DNA of 64,000 nucleotides. Origin: JADJPL01 sp040382095 (lineage in GTDB: Bacteria > Bacteroidota > Bacteroidia > Chitinophagales > Saprospiraceae). The position numbers and the translations under genes are program-made. The stretch's first letter is position 1; the number at the start of each line of letters is the position of its first letter. The notes beneath the pieces are model-generated. The model ran no database searches, was not told where the DNA came from, and saw only the letters and a list, made by a program, of their open reading frames with translations. Location of the stretch: NCBI GenBank assembly GCA_040382095.1, contig JBEIGB010000001.1, forward strand, positions 1 to 64,000, read 5' to 3'. This document shows, piece after piece, positions 26,688 through 35,782 of this stretch.

Positions 26688-27824
26688 ATGAAAATTCGCG
26701 CCACTTTTATCATCGCTGCCCTGCTCGTCTTTTGTGTTTCCCATGCTCGCGCAGGTCAGGAATCCCATGAAGAAAAACCATATTTCGAATACGTTATCGA
26801 ACACATCTCGGACGCCAACGAGTTCCACGTCTTCGGCGATGTCCATATACCATTGCCCTGCATCCTCTATGCCAAAGACCGCGGCCTCGATGTGTTTATG
26901 TCCAGTGCCTTCGAACATGGCCACAAAGTCGTCAATGGCTATGTACTCGACCACGGGGATGTAAAACGCATCAAAGGATGGTCAGAAAATATGGGGGTCC
27001 ACCACATCGAACGTACAGGTGAAGAAGAAGGCAGTGAGGCCCGTTTCGCCTTCAGCGACGGAAAAGCCTATGAACTGGAAAGCCCAGGTCATTTCCTCCA
27101 ACCCACTTCGTGGATCGATTTCTCCATTACCAAAAACGTCTTCACGATGTTACTGGCCTCGCTGATCCTCTTTGTCATTTTCTTCAGCGTGCGCAAATCT
27201 TATGAACAGCGGGACGGCCAGTCCCCGAAGGGACTCCAGTCTTTCATCGAGCCGATTTTCACTTTCATCAGGGACGAAGTAGTGAAACCGAATATCGGCC
27301 ATCACTACGAAAAATATATGCCGTTCGTAATGTCCCTGTTCTTCTTTGTGCTCATTTGCAACCTATTAGGCCTCATTCCCTTTTTCCCCGGTAGCGCCAA
27401 TGTCACCGGCAACCTCGCAACAACTGCCGCGCTGGCTTTCTTTACCCTCATCATCGTAACGATCAGCGGCAACCGCCACTATTGGCAGCACATCTTCTGG
27501 ATGCCCGGCGTGCCCGTACCAATCCGCTTTATGCTCGCCCCAATAGAATTCGCAGGGGTATTCATCAAGCCTTTCACTCTGCTTATCCGTCTTTTTGCCA
27601 ATATCACAGCAGGTCACGTCATTATCCTTTGCCTCGTCGGTATGGTCTTTATCCTGGGCGATAATGGCAAAAACCTGGGCGGAGTCATTAGCGGAAGCTT
27701 CCTGACCGTCGCTTTCGTCTTCATTATGAATCTCCTGGAACTCTTTGTAGCCTTCCTCCAGGCTTTTATCTTCGCGCTGCTGACTTCGCTCTACATCGGC
27801 GCAGCTATCGAAGAACACCACTAA
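26688..27824 (+). CDS. atpB: ATP synthase Fo subunit a, long N-terminal form
   Basis: 378 residues, longer than the ~270 of E. coli because of an N-terminal signal-like sequence (MKIRATFIIAALLVFCVSHA) and a ~110-residue hydrophilic region before the first conserved helix, as is usual in Bacteroidota. Subunit a forms the proton half-channels beside the c ring. Seen: ~five to six helices and the essential Arg in FIKPFTLLIRLFANITAGH. The first gene of atpBEFHAG, with a Shine-Dalgarno-like AAAGGA eight bases before the ATG. Confidence 0.97.
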   Translation: MKIRATFIIAALLVFCVSHARAGQESHEEKPYFEYVIEHISDANEFHVFGDVHIPLPCILYAKDRGLDVFMSSAFEHGHKVVNGYVLDHGDVKRIKGWSENMGVHHIERTGEEEGSEARFAFSDGKAYELESPGHFLQPTSWIDFSITKNVFTMLLASLILFVIFFSVRKSYEQRDGQSPKGLQSFIEPIFTFIRDEVVKPNIGHHYEKYMPFVMSLFFFVLICNLLGLIPFFPGSANVTGNLATTAALAFFTLIIVTISGNRHYWQHIFWMPGVPVPIRFMLAPIEFAGVFIKPFTLLIRLFANITAGHVIILCLVGMVFILGDNGKNLGGVISGSFLTVAFVFIMNLLELFVAFLQAFIFALLTSLYIGAAIEEHH

Positions 27825-27870
27825 ACCCGATATGCTCGAACATTTTTTAACTTAATATAATTTTACCACA

Positions 27871-28074
27871 ATGACTGGAACATTGGGAGCTGTTGGTGCC
27901 GGTTTAGCCGTTCTCGGCGCAGGCATCGGTATCGGCCAGATCGGCGGCCGCGCCATGGAAGCAATCGCCCGTCAACCGGAAGTAACCGGCGACATCCGTA
28001 CGACGATGATCATTGCTGCCGCCCTTATCGAAGGCGCAGCGCTGTTCGCCATCGTAGGCGCTTTCTTCTTCTAA
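27871..28074 (+). CDS. atpE: ATP synthase Fo subunit c
   Basis: 67 residues, two helices forming the hairpin of the rotating c ring. Helix 1 has the glycine-rich GAGLAVLGAGIGIGQIGG; the polar loop is AIARQPEV; helix 2 carries the ion-binding Glu in AALIEGAALFAIVGAFFF. Only one Glu and no obvious sodium-binding Gln/Ser-Thr pattern in helix 2, so it is probably proton-driven. A strong hairpin follows in the gap to atpF, which may set the high relative expression of this subunit. Confidence 0.97.
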   Translation: MTGTLGAVGAGLAVLGAGIGIGQIGGRAMEAIARQPEVTGDIRTTMIIAAALIEGAALFAIVGAFFF

Positions 28075-28105
28075 AAGCCGCCCTCCGGGCAAAAAAAGTG
28101 AAGCC

Positions 28106-28128
28106 GCGGCCTGCGGTTGGCAGGCCGC
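28106..28128 (+). promoter_or_regulatory. Strong hairpin between atpE and atpF
   Basis: GCGGCCTGC (28106-28114), loop GGTTG, GCAGGCCGC (28120-28128): a perfect all-GC-rich 9-bp stem. It lies in the 136-base gap after atpE inside the operon. It could protect the atpBE end of the message, lower read-through into atpF, or do both. Confidence 0.55.
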
Positions 28129-28210
28129 CCGCTCCTTGCACTAAAATACCCGGGCAGATATGCCCCCGCACCTATAATATTTTAATCATTTATATAAAGT
28201 CATCTGCATC

Positions 28211-28729
28211 ATGGCCTTCTTATTTGGTTCGACTTTCTCACCGATTCTCCCGGATTTTGGGATATTCTTCTGGACTACCCTCATCTTCTTTATCGTATGG
28301 AGTGTATTGGCCCGCTTCGCGTTTAAACCTATCCAAAAAATGCTCAAAAAACGGGAAGAAGATATCCAAAATTCCCTCGACGAAGCAAAACGCGCCCGCG
28401 ATGAAATGGCCAAGCTGCAGGCGCATAACGAACAGCTTCTGAAAGAAGCACAGGAAGAGCGCTCAAGGATACTGAAAGAAGCAAAAGAAGCAGGAGAAAA
28501 TATTGTAAAAACCGCAAAGGAATCGGCCAAAGAAGAAGCCCGCAATATCGTCGTCGCAGCCAAAAAAGATATTGAGCTCATGAAACTCGAAGTCATGACC
28601 AATATCAAAAACGAAGTGGGCGCCATGGCAATTTCTGTCGCCGAAAAAATACTGGCGCGTGAACTCCAGGATAAATCCTCGCAGGAAGCCCTGGTTCAGA
28701 AATTAGTAGATGATTTCAAGCTCAATTAA
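28211..28729 (+). CDS. atpF: ATP synthase Fo subunit b
   Basis: 172 residues. One membrane helix near the N-terminus (FFWTTLIFFIVWSVLARFAF) is followed by a long charged, helical stalk (KKREEDIQNSLDEAKRARDE and onward). This is the peripheral stalk that holds F1 still while the rotor turns. The C-terminal part, VAEKILARELQDKSSQEALV, is the contact region for the delta subunit. Third gene of the operon; atpH starts 26 bases after its stop. Confidence 0.97.
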   Translation: MAFLFGSTFSPILPDFGIFFWTTLIFFIVWSVLARFAFKPIQKMLKKREEDIQNSLDEAKRARDEMAKLQAHNEQLLKEAQEERSRILKEAKEAGENIVKTAKESAKEEARNIVVAAKKDIELMKLEVMTNIKNEVGAMAISVAEKILARELQDKSSQEALVQKLVDDFKLN

Positions 28730-28755
28730 TTTCCCTGAACCCAAAACTGTAACGT

Positions 28756-29328
28756 ATGTCCGTTAAAAAAGTCGCATCCAGATACGCGAAGTCCTTACTC
28801 GACCTCGCCGTGGAATCCAATAAACTGGAAAGTGTAAAAGGGGATATGGATGGCCTGCTCGCTCTGGTCCGCGAAAACAGGGAATTCAAAACTTTCCTCA
28901 AAAGCCCCGTAATTCAATTTACCAAAAAAAAGGCAATCCTGGAGCAGCTGTTCACCGGCAAACTGGATGAGCTTACTCTAAAATTCATCCTGCTGCTTGC
29001 AGGTAAACAGCGCGAAGCAATCCTCATCGAGGTCATCGCCGCCTTTCTCGACCAATACAGACAACTCAAACATATCTCCATCGTAAAAATCATCTCCGCC
29101 ACACCCCTGCCAAAAGAACAAATAGAACAACTCAGGCATAAACTCGAAGCCAGTGCAATCGGCTTCGAAAATGCGGAGGTAATCACCGTTGTAGATCCAA
29201 AGCTGATGGGAGGCTATATCCTCGAAGTCGAAGGAAATGTGTATGATGCCAGCGTCCGCCATAAACTGGACAATCTCAAAAAAGAATTCAAAATCAACTT
29301 GTACGAATCCAAAATCGAAGCCCGTTAA
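28756..29328 (+). CDS. atpH: ATP synthase F1 subunit delta
   Basis: 190 residues. It links the b stalk to the top of the alpha3beta3 head. The N-terminal helical domain begins VASRYAKSLLDLAVE, a family hallmark, and the C-terminal domain has VVDPKLMGGYILEVEGNVYDASVRHKL split over the conserved (I/L)xGGxxxxVxxxxxDxSxxxxL pattern. Between atpF and atpA in the operon, as usual. Confidence 0.96.
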   Translation: MSVKKVASRYAKSLLDLAVESNKLESVKGDMDGLLALVRENREFKTFLKSPVIQFTKKKAILEQLFTGKLDELTLKFILLLAGKQREAILIEVIAAFLDQYRQLKHISIVKIISATPLPKEQIEQLRHKLEASAIGFENAEVITVVDPKLMGGYILEVEGNVYDASVRHKLDNLKKEFKINLYESKIEAR

Positions 29329-29413
29329 CCCTGTGGTCTTCCAGCTGTACTAATTTATTCTGCCTCTAAAACTTGATTCATCCTGCTCCGCAAGGGCACA
29401 AAAATTATCGAAT

Positions 29414-31018
29414 ATGATTGATGTAAGACCTGAAGAAATATCTCAGATTCTCAAACAGCAAATTTCCGGCTTCAACAATACAGCCGAATTGGAAGAATAC
29501 GGCACCGTCCTCCAGGTTGGCGACGGTATCGCCCGTGTGTATGGCCTCAATAATGCACAATCCGGCGAGCTCGTTGAATTTGAAACTGGTGTGCAGGCAA
29601 TCGTACTCAACCTCGAGGAAGATAATGTCGGCGTCGTCTTAATGGGTGCCAGTGATAATATCCGCGAAGGCTCCCGCGTACACCGCACCGGACGTATCGC
29701 CTCTATCGAAGTTGGCGAAGGCTTCATCGGCCGTGTCGTCAATCCGCTCGGCCAACCTATTGATGGCCGCGGCCCTATCGCAGGGGAAAAATTCGAAATG
29801 CCCCTCGAACGCAAAGCACCTGGCGTTATCTTCCGCCAGCCGGTATCCGAGCCACTCCAAACCGGAATCAAGGCAATTGATGCCATGATCCCTATTGGCC
29901 GTGGTCAACGCGAACTTATCATCGGTGACCGCCAAACCGGAAAAACCGCAATCGCCCTCGATACCATTATCAATCAAAAAGAGTTTTTCGAGGCTGGTAA
30001 GCCTGTTTATTGTATCTATGTGGCTTGTGGCCAAAAGGCATCCACCGTGGCACAGGTTGCTAAAATCCTGCAGGACAACGGCGCAATGGATTATACAGTG
30101 ATTGTCTCTGCATCTGCATCCGACCCTGCGCCCATACAATTCTTCGCACCCTTCGCCGGGGCTTGTATCGGTGAATTCTTCCGCGATACTGGCCGCCCCG
30201 CGTTGATTATCTATGATGACCTCTCCAAACAGGCCGTCGCATACCGCGAAGTCTCCCTCCTGCTCCGCCGCCCTCCTGGCCGCGAAGCATACCCCGGCGA
30301 CGTATTCTACCTGCACTCCCGACTACTGGAACGTGCAGCTAAAGTCATCGCCAATGACGAAATTGCACGAAATATGAACGACCTCCCGGCTTCCCTGATC
30401 GCAGCCAAAGACAGCAATGGCAACCCACTGGTCAAAGGGGGAGGCTCGCTGACGGCGCTGCCTATCATCGAAACCCAGGCAGGTGACGTGTCCGCTTATA
30501 TCCCGACAAACGTGATCTCTATCACCGATGGGCAAATATTCCTCGAATCCAACCTTTTCAACGCAGGGATCCGCCCAGCAATTAACGTCGGTATCTCCGT
30601 CTCCCGTGTCGGAGGCGCCGCTCAAATCAAATCTATGAAAAAAGTGGCCGGTACACTCAAACTCGACCAGGCCCAATACCGCGAACTGGAAGCTTTCTCT
30701 AAATTCGGCTCCGATCTCGATGCCGCTACTATGGCCGTTCTGGAAAAAGGAAAACGCAACGTGGAAATCCTCAAACAGCCACAGTATGCCCCCGTTTCCG
30801 TCGAAAAACAAGTAGCCATCATCTTCCTCGGTACCAATGGCCTCCTTAGGGATGTCCCGGTCAACCATATCCACGATTTCGAAATGGTGTTCCTCACCAC
30901 CCTGGAACAACGATACCCGGAAATCCTCGAAAACTTCAAGGCCGGCAAACTGGAAAAAGAGGATACCGACCGCATGCGCGCACTCGCTTCCGAATTGGCA
31001 AAACAATACAAAAAGTAG
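29414..31018 (+). CDS. atpA: ATP synthase F1 subunit alpha
   Basis: 534 residues. Forms the alpha3beta3 head; binds nucleotide without catalysis. Seen: the N-terminal VRPEEISQILKQQI, Walker A GDRQTGKTA, the P-loop neighbour YVACGQK, the LLRRPPGREAYPGDVFYLHS signature and the arginine-finger region ISVSRVGGAAQIKSM. Length and motifs are normal. The 85 bases upstream hold no obvious promoter. The gene is followed by 94 bases with a small ATGCGCG-C-CGCGCAT palindrome (31082-31096) before atpG. Confidence 0.98.
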   Translation: MIDVRPEEISQILKQQISGFNNTAELEEYGTVLQVGDGIARVYGLNNAQSGELVEFETGVQAIVLNLEEDNVGVVLMGASDNIREGSRVHRTGRIASIEVGEGFIGRVVNPLGQPIDGRGPIAGEKFEMPLERKAPGVIFRQPVSEPLQTGIKAIDAMIPIGRGQRELIIGDRQTGKTAIALDTIINQKEFFEAGKPVYCIYVACGQKASTVAQVAKILQDNGAMDYTVIVSASASDPAPIQFFAPFAGACIGEFFRDTGRPALIIYDDLSKQAVAYREVSLLLRRPPGREAYPGDVFYLHSRLLERAAKVIANDEIARNMNDLPASLIAAKDSNGNPLVKGGGSLTALPIIETQAGDVSAYIPTNVISITDGQIFLESNLFNAGIRPAINVGISVSRVGGAAQIKSMKKVAGTLKLDQAQYRELEAFSKFGSDLDAATMAVLEKGKRNVEILKQPQYAPVSVEKQVAIIFLGTNGLLRDVPVNHIHDFEMVFLTTLEQRYPEILENFKAGKLEKEDTDRMRALASELAKQYKK

Positions 31019-31112
31019 TGCTGCCCCCCAACAGTCACTACTAAAGTAAACCTATGCTACGTCTTTTTTATAGATATTTCCATGCGCGCCGCGCATACAA
31101 TAATTCTTGCTT

Positions 31113-32012
31113 ATGCCAGGGAATTTAAAAGAAGTCAGGGAACGCATCCGCTCGGTAGTCAATACCCAGCAAATTACGAAAGCTATGAAAATGGTCTCGG
31201 CCGCAAAGTTGCGCCGCGCCCAGCAAGCTATTCAACAAATGCGCCCTTATTCCGACAAACTAAACGGGATGCTGCGCAATATCCTGTCCAACCTCGAAGG
31301 GGATGTCGCTTCCGTCTTTAGCCAGGAACGCCCCGTCGAACGGGTGTGTATCGTAGTGGTCACTTCGAACCGCGGTCTTTGTGGAGCTTTCAACTCCAAT
31401 GTTCAAAAAGCAGCGGTTGCGGCAATCGAACATAAATACGCTGCCCAAAGGGCCAAAGGAAACCTCGAAATCCTTTGCATCGGTAAGCGTGGTTATGAAT
31501 TCTTCCGCAAACGATACCCGGATTGCAAAATCCATGGCGAATATGCCCTGCTCTTTAATAACCTGAGCTTCGAATCGGTATCCGAGGTATCACAGCTACT
31601 TATGGATGGGTTCCTGTCCAAAACTTTCGACCGCGTGGACGTCGCTTATGGAAGATTCAAAAATGCCGGTGTCCAGATCGCAGAACTGGAGCAGTTCCTC
31701 CCGGTTCCAAAACTGGCTTCCCAGGGGAAATCCTCTGGCCTGCGTGCCGATTATATCTTCGAACCGGATAAAGCCCAACTGCTCGAATACCTCATACCGA
31801 GTATCCTCAAAACACAGTTCTTTAAGTTCAATCTCGATACCCAGGCTTCTGAGCACGGCGCACGTATGACCGCAATGGACAAAGCGACAGAAAATGCCAG
31901 TGATTTGCTCCGCGACCTCCGGCTCAGCTACAACAAAGCCCGACAGGAAACCATCACCAAGGAAATACTGGAAATTGTCGGTGGCGCAGCAGCCCTATCC
32001 GGCGGCGAATAA
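31113..32012 (+). CDS. atpG: ATP synthase F1 subunit gamma
   Basis: 299 residues from the ATG at 31113; the frame also has a TTG six bases earlier, rejected because the family begins MPGNLKEVRERI. Gamma is the central rotor shaft. N-terminal helix: NTQQITKAMKMVSAAKLRRA; middle: VVVTSNRGLCGAFNSNV; C-terminal helix: MTAMDKATENASDLLRDLRL and NKARQETITKEILEIVGGA. Last gene of the atpBEFHAG block, followed by a strong inverted repeat. atpD and atpC lie on the other strand about 16 kb away. Confidence 0.97.
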   Translation: MPGNLKEVRERIRSVVNTQQITKAMKMVSAAKLRRAQQAIQQMRPYSDKLNGMLRNILSNLEGDVASVFSQERPVERVCIVVVTSNRGLCGAFNSNVQKAAVAAIEHKYAAQRAKGNLEILCIGKRGYEFFRKRYPDCKIHGEYALLFNNLSFESVSEVSQLLMDGFLSKTFDRVDVAYGRFKNAGVQIAELEQFLPVPKLASQGKSSGLRADYIFEPDKAQLLEYLIPSILKTQFFKFNLDTQASEHGARMTAMDKATENASDLLRDLRLSYNKARQETITKEILEIVGGAAALSGGE

Positions 32013-32017
32013 AAATA

Positions 32018-32077
32018 TTTTGAAAGCGCTGCTTTTTGGTCTTAACTTCGCAGGATCAAAAAACAGCGCTTTCAAAA
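32018..32077 (+). terminator. Terminator hairpin of the atp operon
   Basis: TTTTGAAAGCGCTG (32018-32031) and CAGCGCTTTCAAAA (32064-32077) are perfect 14-bp arms; CTTTTTG and CAAAAAA extend the stem inward. It begins five bases after the atpG stop codon. The position strongly suggests the end of the operon. Confidence 0.75.
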
Positions 32078-32096
32078 ATGCGCCCAAATTATCGCC

Positions 32097-33101
32097 ATGA
32101 AAGCTGTCATTCCTGTCGCAGGGGTAGGCACAAGGCTCCGCCCCCTAACCTATACCCAACCCAAACCCCTCATCCCCGTAGCAGGAAAACCTATCCTCTC
32201 TTTTATCATCGATCAGCTCATTGAGGTCGGCGTCCGGGAATTTATCTTCATTATCGGGTACCTGGGCGAAAAAATCCGCGATTACGTCGAACAGGCCTAT
32301 CCCAATATCTCTAAAGTATTCGTCACCCAGAATGAACGGAAAGGCTCAGCCCATGCCCTGTGGACCGCAAGGGAATCCTTCCGGTATGCCAACGAATTGA
32401 TCGTCTTCTTCGGCGATGCAATCATAGATATGGACTTCCAAAAGGTACTGAAAGAACCTCATTCCTGTCTGGGCGTTAAAAAAGTACAAGACCCCAGGGC
32501 ATTCGGAGTGGTCGAATATGGAGAAGGCAACCAGGTCAAATTCATGGTCGAAAAACCCCGTATCCCAAAGTCAAACCTCGCTATGGTCGGATTCTACCGG
32601 ATCCGGGAAGTACCTATGCTGATCGAAGCACTCGAATATAATATCGAAAATAATATTAGCAATGACGGGGAATTCCCCCTTACCGACGCCCTGATGCACA
32701 TGATCCAAAATGGCGTTATATTTACAGGGATCGAAGTGGATAACTGGTTTAATTGTGGAAAAAAAGAAGTACTCCTCCAAACCAATGCGACCTTGCTCGA
32801 CCGGGAAGGATATGCCTCCTCTAACCTCCCTCCTTTCGATAACTCCATTATTATCCACCCGGTAAGTATTGGTGAAAATTGCCATATCGTCAATTCAATT
32901 ATTGGCCCACACGTCACAATTGGCAATAATGTCCACATCAATTATGCTATAGTCGTGGATTCTATTATCGGAAATTTCGCCTCGATAAAGGAAGTTATCC
33001 TACAGAAATCTGTCGTCGGCAATGATACCGCAATTACCGGCCTTCGTCAAAGCTTCAATATCGGCGATAATACTGAAATTGATTTTAGCCTCCCCGCTTA
33101 A
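32097..33101 (+). CDS. Sugar-phosphate nucleotidyltransferase with left-handed beta-helix tail
   Basis: 334 residues. The N-terminal ~235 residues are a nucleotidyltransferase domain with AGVGTRLRPLTYTQPKPL (nucleotide loop) and FFGDAIIDMDF (metal-binding Asp). The C-terminal ~90 residues have hexapeptide-type repeats (IGENCHIVNSIIGPHVTIGN) typical of a beta helix. It activates a sugar-1-phosphate with an NTP; glucose-1-phosphate thymidylyltransferase-like or mannose-1-phosphate guanylyltransferase-like activity are both possible. It converges on and overlaps the DUF418 gene by 17 bases (33085-33101). Confidence 0.88.
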   Translation: MKAVIPVAGVGTRLRPLTYTQPKPLIPVAGKPILSFIIDQLIEVGVREFIFIIGYLGEKIRDYVEQAYPNISKVFVTQNERKGSAHALWTARESFRYANELIVFFGDAIIDMDFQKVLKEPHSCLGVKKVQDPRAFGVVEYGEGNQVKFMVEKPRIPKSNLAMVGFYRIREVPMLIEALEYNIENNISNDGEFPLTDALMHMIQNGVIFTGIEVDNWFNCGKKEVLLQTNATLLDREGYASSNLPPFDNSIIIHPVSIGENCHIVNSIIGPHVTIGNNVHINYAIVVDSIIGNFASIKEVILQKSVVGNDTAITGLRQSFNIGDNTEIDFSLPA

Positions 33102-34326
33102 TCGCGCTCAGATATCCCCCTCCAACCTGCTTCTTCTTTAATGGCTGCCACTTCAGGTAAGTCCCCGAACGCCATAACCACTCCAACGGGCCGTACCGAA
33201 AATATCTAAGCCAAATCTTGCTGGCCACTATCTGCAATGCCGTGATTCCTTGCCCAATCAAAACCGCACTCCCGGCACCTATACTGCCTATCAACCCCAG
33301 GCCCCAGCCAAAAAACACAAAAGTGCCTGCTATCGTCTGACCAATATAATTACTCAATGCCATCCGCCCGTACGGCTCAAATACCCCAAGAAACTTTCGC
33401 GGAACAGAATAGGTAAATAATATCAAAAATGCCGAAACAATAGAACTACTTATCGAAAGATTGGAAATGTCCTGTATCGTCAATCCAATAATTGTTCTCC
33501 ACGACCGTCCGTCAAACCCTTTGAGCAGCGTTGTATGCACAGGAAATAAAAAATACGCAACGAGCAACCCTCCTACGAATACAGCATACAACGTATGCTT
33601 ACGCCTCGAAAACTGCTCAAAAAAACCGTTGCGCCCTAACCAAAGCCCAAGTAAAAACATCGCAAAGGTCAAATACCCCCGCCCAAAAATGTCAAACTGG
33701 AAAGCCATCTTCCCCAGCCAGCCATCCCAAATGTTTAACGCAAAAATGTCGAAAAGACCTCCATTCTTCGCCACTTGAAAATAATGCGTATTCGCTGCCT
33801 CAAATATTGCACGCTCCCCCATGCTCATCGCCGACCCCCACCGGAGCTTCGCCCAAAGCACAAGGTACCTGGGTAAACCCAAAATTATTCCGGAAGCCGT
33901 CAAAAGTATTACCCAGGATGGTAAGCGGTAAAAAACCACAAGCACAAAACCCAGTAAAGCATATACTGTAAGGATGTCCCCACGAAAAAAAATATTATGG
34001 AACACCCCTATGAAAAAAAGCAGCACAAGCCGCCATAGAAACTTTCCGGCAAATGGCTGCCCTCTGCGACCAGCCCGGTCCATCTGTATAAAAAAACTCA
34101 GCCCAAACAATAAGGAAAAAATCGTGAAAAATTTGCTCAGAAAAATCGCCCGGTTAACTGCTTTTACCTGAAGATCTATCGGCGCATGCACCGCATAATC
34201 CCCCATCCCCGGCGGCGGATAACCTCCTAAAAATTGCTCCACCATATGTACAATGACAATTCCCCAAAGCGCAAAGCCACGCAACGCATCAATAACGTGT
34301 ATCCGGTCATCCGATGCCTGTACCAT
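33085..34326 (-). CDS. DUF418 family membrane protein
   Basis: 413 residues with about ten hydrophobic helices. The start RIHVIDALRGFALWGIVIVH and the C-terminal YGRMALSNYIGQTI region with FRYGPLEWLWRSGTYLKWQP are hallmarks of DUF418 proteins (YeiB-like), related to membrane acyltransferases. Function is not established. Its coding region overlaps the end of the nucleotidyltransferase gene on the other strand by 17 bases. The serine hydrolase gene is 44 bases upstream on the same strand, so the two may be one transcript. Confidence 0.9.
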   Translation of the reverse strand: MVQASDDRIHVIDALRGFALWGIVIVHMVEQFLGGYPPPGMGDYAVHAPIDLQVKAVNRAIFLSKFFTIFSLLFGLSFFIQMDRAGRRGQPFAGKFLWRLVLLFFIGVFHNIFFRGDILTVYALLGFVLVVFYRLPSWVILLTASGIILGLPRYLVLWAKLRWGSAMSMGERAIFEAANTHYFQVAKNGGLFDIFALNIWDGWLGKMAFQFDIFGRGYLTFAMFLLGLWLGRNGFFEQFSRRKHTLYAVFVGGLLVAYFLFPVHTTLLKGFDGRSWRTIIGLTIQDISNLSISSSIVSAFLILFTYSVPRKFLGVFEPYGRMALSNYIGQTIAGTFVFFGWGLGLIGSIGAGSAVLIGQGITALQIVASKIWLRYFRYGPLEWLWRSGTYLKWQPLKKKQVGGGYLSAIKRGG

Positions 34327-34370
34327 TGAAGTTTTTACTTATTCATTAGATTTGTTCGCGCTGGCATCGC

Positions 34371-35615
34371 TTATTTTGGTAAAGCCCCTAACACGCGCCC
34401 CACTAACCCATCCATCGCATTGCTCTTTATCCATCGCGCAACAATGACCAGGTCATGTACAGGATCTACATATACCATATTCGTGCCATTACCCAAATGG
34501 TAAAACGATTCGGCAGGGGCGCTGGGTAAAAGCTTTTTCTCTGTGTTCAAAAAGTAATTCATAAAACCGTACGTCGGCTGCGATGGGGTAGGAGTCAATG
34601 CCATCTCCAACCAGCGCTCTGAAATCAATTGCTGATCCTTCCAACGCCCCCGCCGCAAGGTCAGATAACCAAAACGTGCCATATCGTAAGCGTTGATAAA
34701 CATACCCCCGCCCCAATGGCCTCCACCACTCACCGACTGAACCATGCTGCCATCCATTACTACCCAGGAATCCTTGTACCCAAACCAACGCCAGGTTGCC
34801 GAAGCACCTATCGGATCCATGATATTGGTGCGGAGCACCTCCGGCAACGGCCTGCGCCAAATATTCAGGGCTGCCAAAGAAAGTACGTTTACGCGCACAT
34901 CATTGTATTCATAAACGCTGCCCGGTATTTGATAGCGCCGCCTATACCACTCCGAAGGATCCGCAGCAGGCCGATCCGCCCAATCCGGCTTCCCCCAGAG
35001 TACTCCCTCCCAGTCACTCGTCTGCCGCAGTAAATGATCCCAGGTAATTTCCTGATTGTGCGCCGTCGAAAAAAGATCCAATAACATCGGCTGACCAATC
35101 CGCTCTGCCCTGTTCGCAAATGGATTTGGCTCCAATACATGCACCGGCGCTTGTGATAAATACACTTTTTCGTGTATATCCGGGATTAATTTCCGGTCAA
35201 ATGCTATGCCCACAACCGTCGAAAGAAAACTCTTCGTCACACTATGCGTCATGTCCACACGTGCCGGTTCTCCCCAGGATGCCACAATATACCCTTTATA
35301 AACAATAATCCCGGTAGGCGCCCCACGTTCCTTAAACAACCCGGTGCCATCACCAAAAGGCTCTTTGCCAAAGGACTGGTAATGGGAAAACTCCATGTTC
35401 CTCGGGTTCTCACTTTCCGATTCAATAGCAAAGGCCACCGCATTCCCGATCTCCACACTATCCAGACCCATTGCCGAAGGCAAACGCTCCTCCCATTCCC
35501 TGCCCGGAAAATATACCCCGCTGATCTTGACTGCATTTGCCTTGCCCTGCGCATACCCCCCATGAATATCCAATACCTGAATTGCAAGAAACACCAATAA
35601 AACGATTGCTCTCAT
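34371..35615 (-). CDS. Secreted serine hydrolase of the beta-lactamase/class C esterase fold
   Basis: 414 residues with a signal peptide (MRAIVLLVFLAIQVLDIHGG). Active-site SxxK is SVTK in THSVTKSFLS; the Tyr motif is YEYND; the third motif position has HLGNG. These enzymes include esterases, D-aminopeptidases and carboxypeptidases; an antibiotic-resistance role is not implied. YIVASWGEPARVDMTHSVTK precedes the active site as is common in this group. It is likely periplasmic. Probably co-transcribed with the DUF418 gene downstream. Confidence 0.9.
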   Translation of the reverse strand: MRAIVLLVFLAIQVLDIHGGYAQGKANAVKISGVYFPGREWEERLPSAMGLDSVEIGNAVAFAIESESENPRNMEFSHYQSFGKEPFGDGTGLFKERGAPTGIIVYKGYIVASWGEPARVDMTHSVTKSFLSTVVGIAFDRKLIPDIHEKVYLSQAPVHVLEPNPFANRAERIGQPMLLDLFSTAHNQEITWDHLLRQTSDWEGVLWGKPDWADRPAADPSEWYRRRYQIPGSVYEYNDVRVNVLSLAALNIWRRPLPEVLRTNIMDPIGASATWRWFGYKDSWVVMDGSMVQSVSGGGHWGGGMFINAYDMARFGYLTLRRGRWKDQQLISERWLEMALTPTPSQPTYGFMNYFLNTEKKLLPSAPAESFYHLGNGTNMVYVDPVHDLVIVARWIKSNAMDGLVGRVLGALPK

Positions 35616-35686
35616 ATTGATTTATTGTGAGATCATTTCTCTGACAGCAAAAATTATTTTGAATGAGCCTGTCTCATAAACGTGGG

Positions 35687-35763
35687 GTTGTGAAAAAGCC
35701 CCGTGGCTGTCCTTTGACCGCGCAAGCCGCCAAAAATTATTTCCAACAGGGCTTTTTCATAAC
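35687..35763. repeat. Long inverted repeat between the M28 peptidase and serine hydrolase genes
   Basis: Left arm GTTGTGAAAAAGCCCCGTGG (35687-35706) pairs with CCAACAGGGCTTTTTCATAAC (35743-35763) with a few mismatches. It lies just downstream of the peptidase gene, so it may act as a terminator. The left part is related to 23742-23790. Confidence 0.55.
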
Positions 35764-35782
35764 TGTTTGCCGCCTTCAATAC

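Noticed and set aside
34371..35615. Beta-lactamase for antibiotic resistance
   Set aside because: Only the general serine-hydrolase fold motifs are present; neither a resistance context nor a specific beta-lactamase signature is seen.
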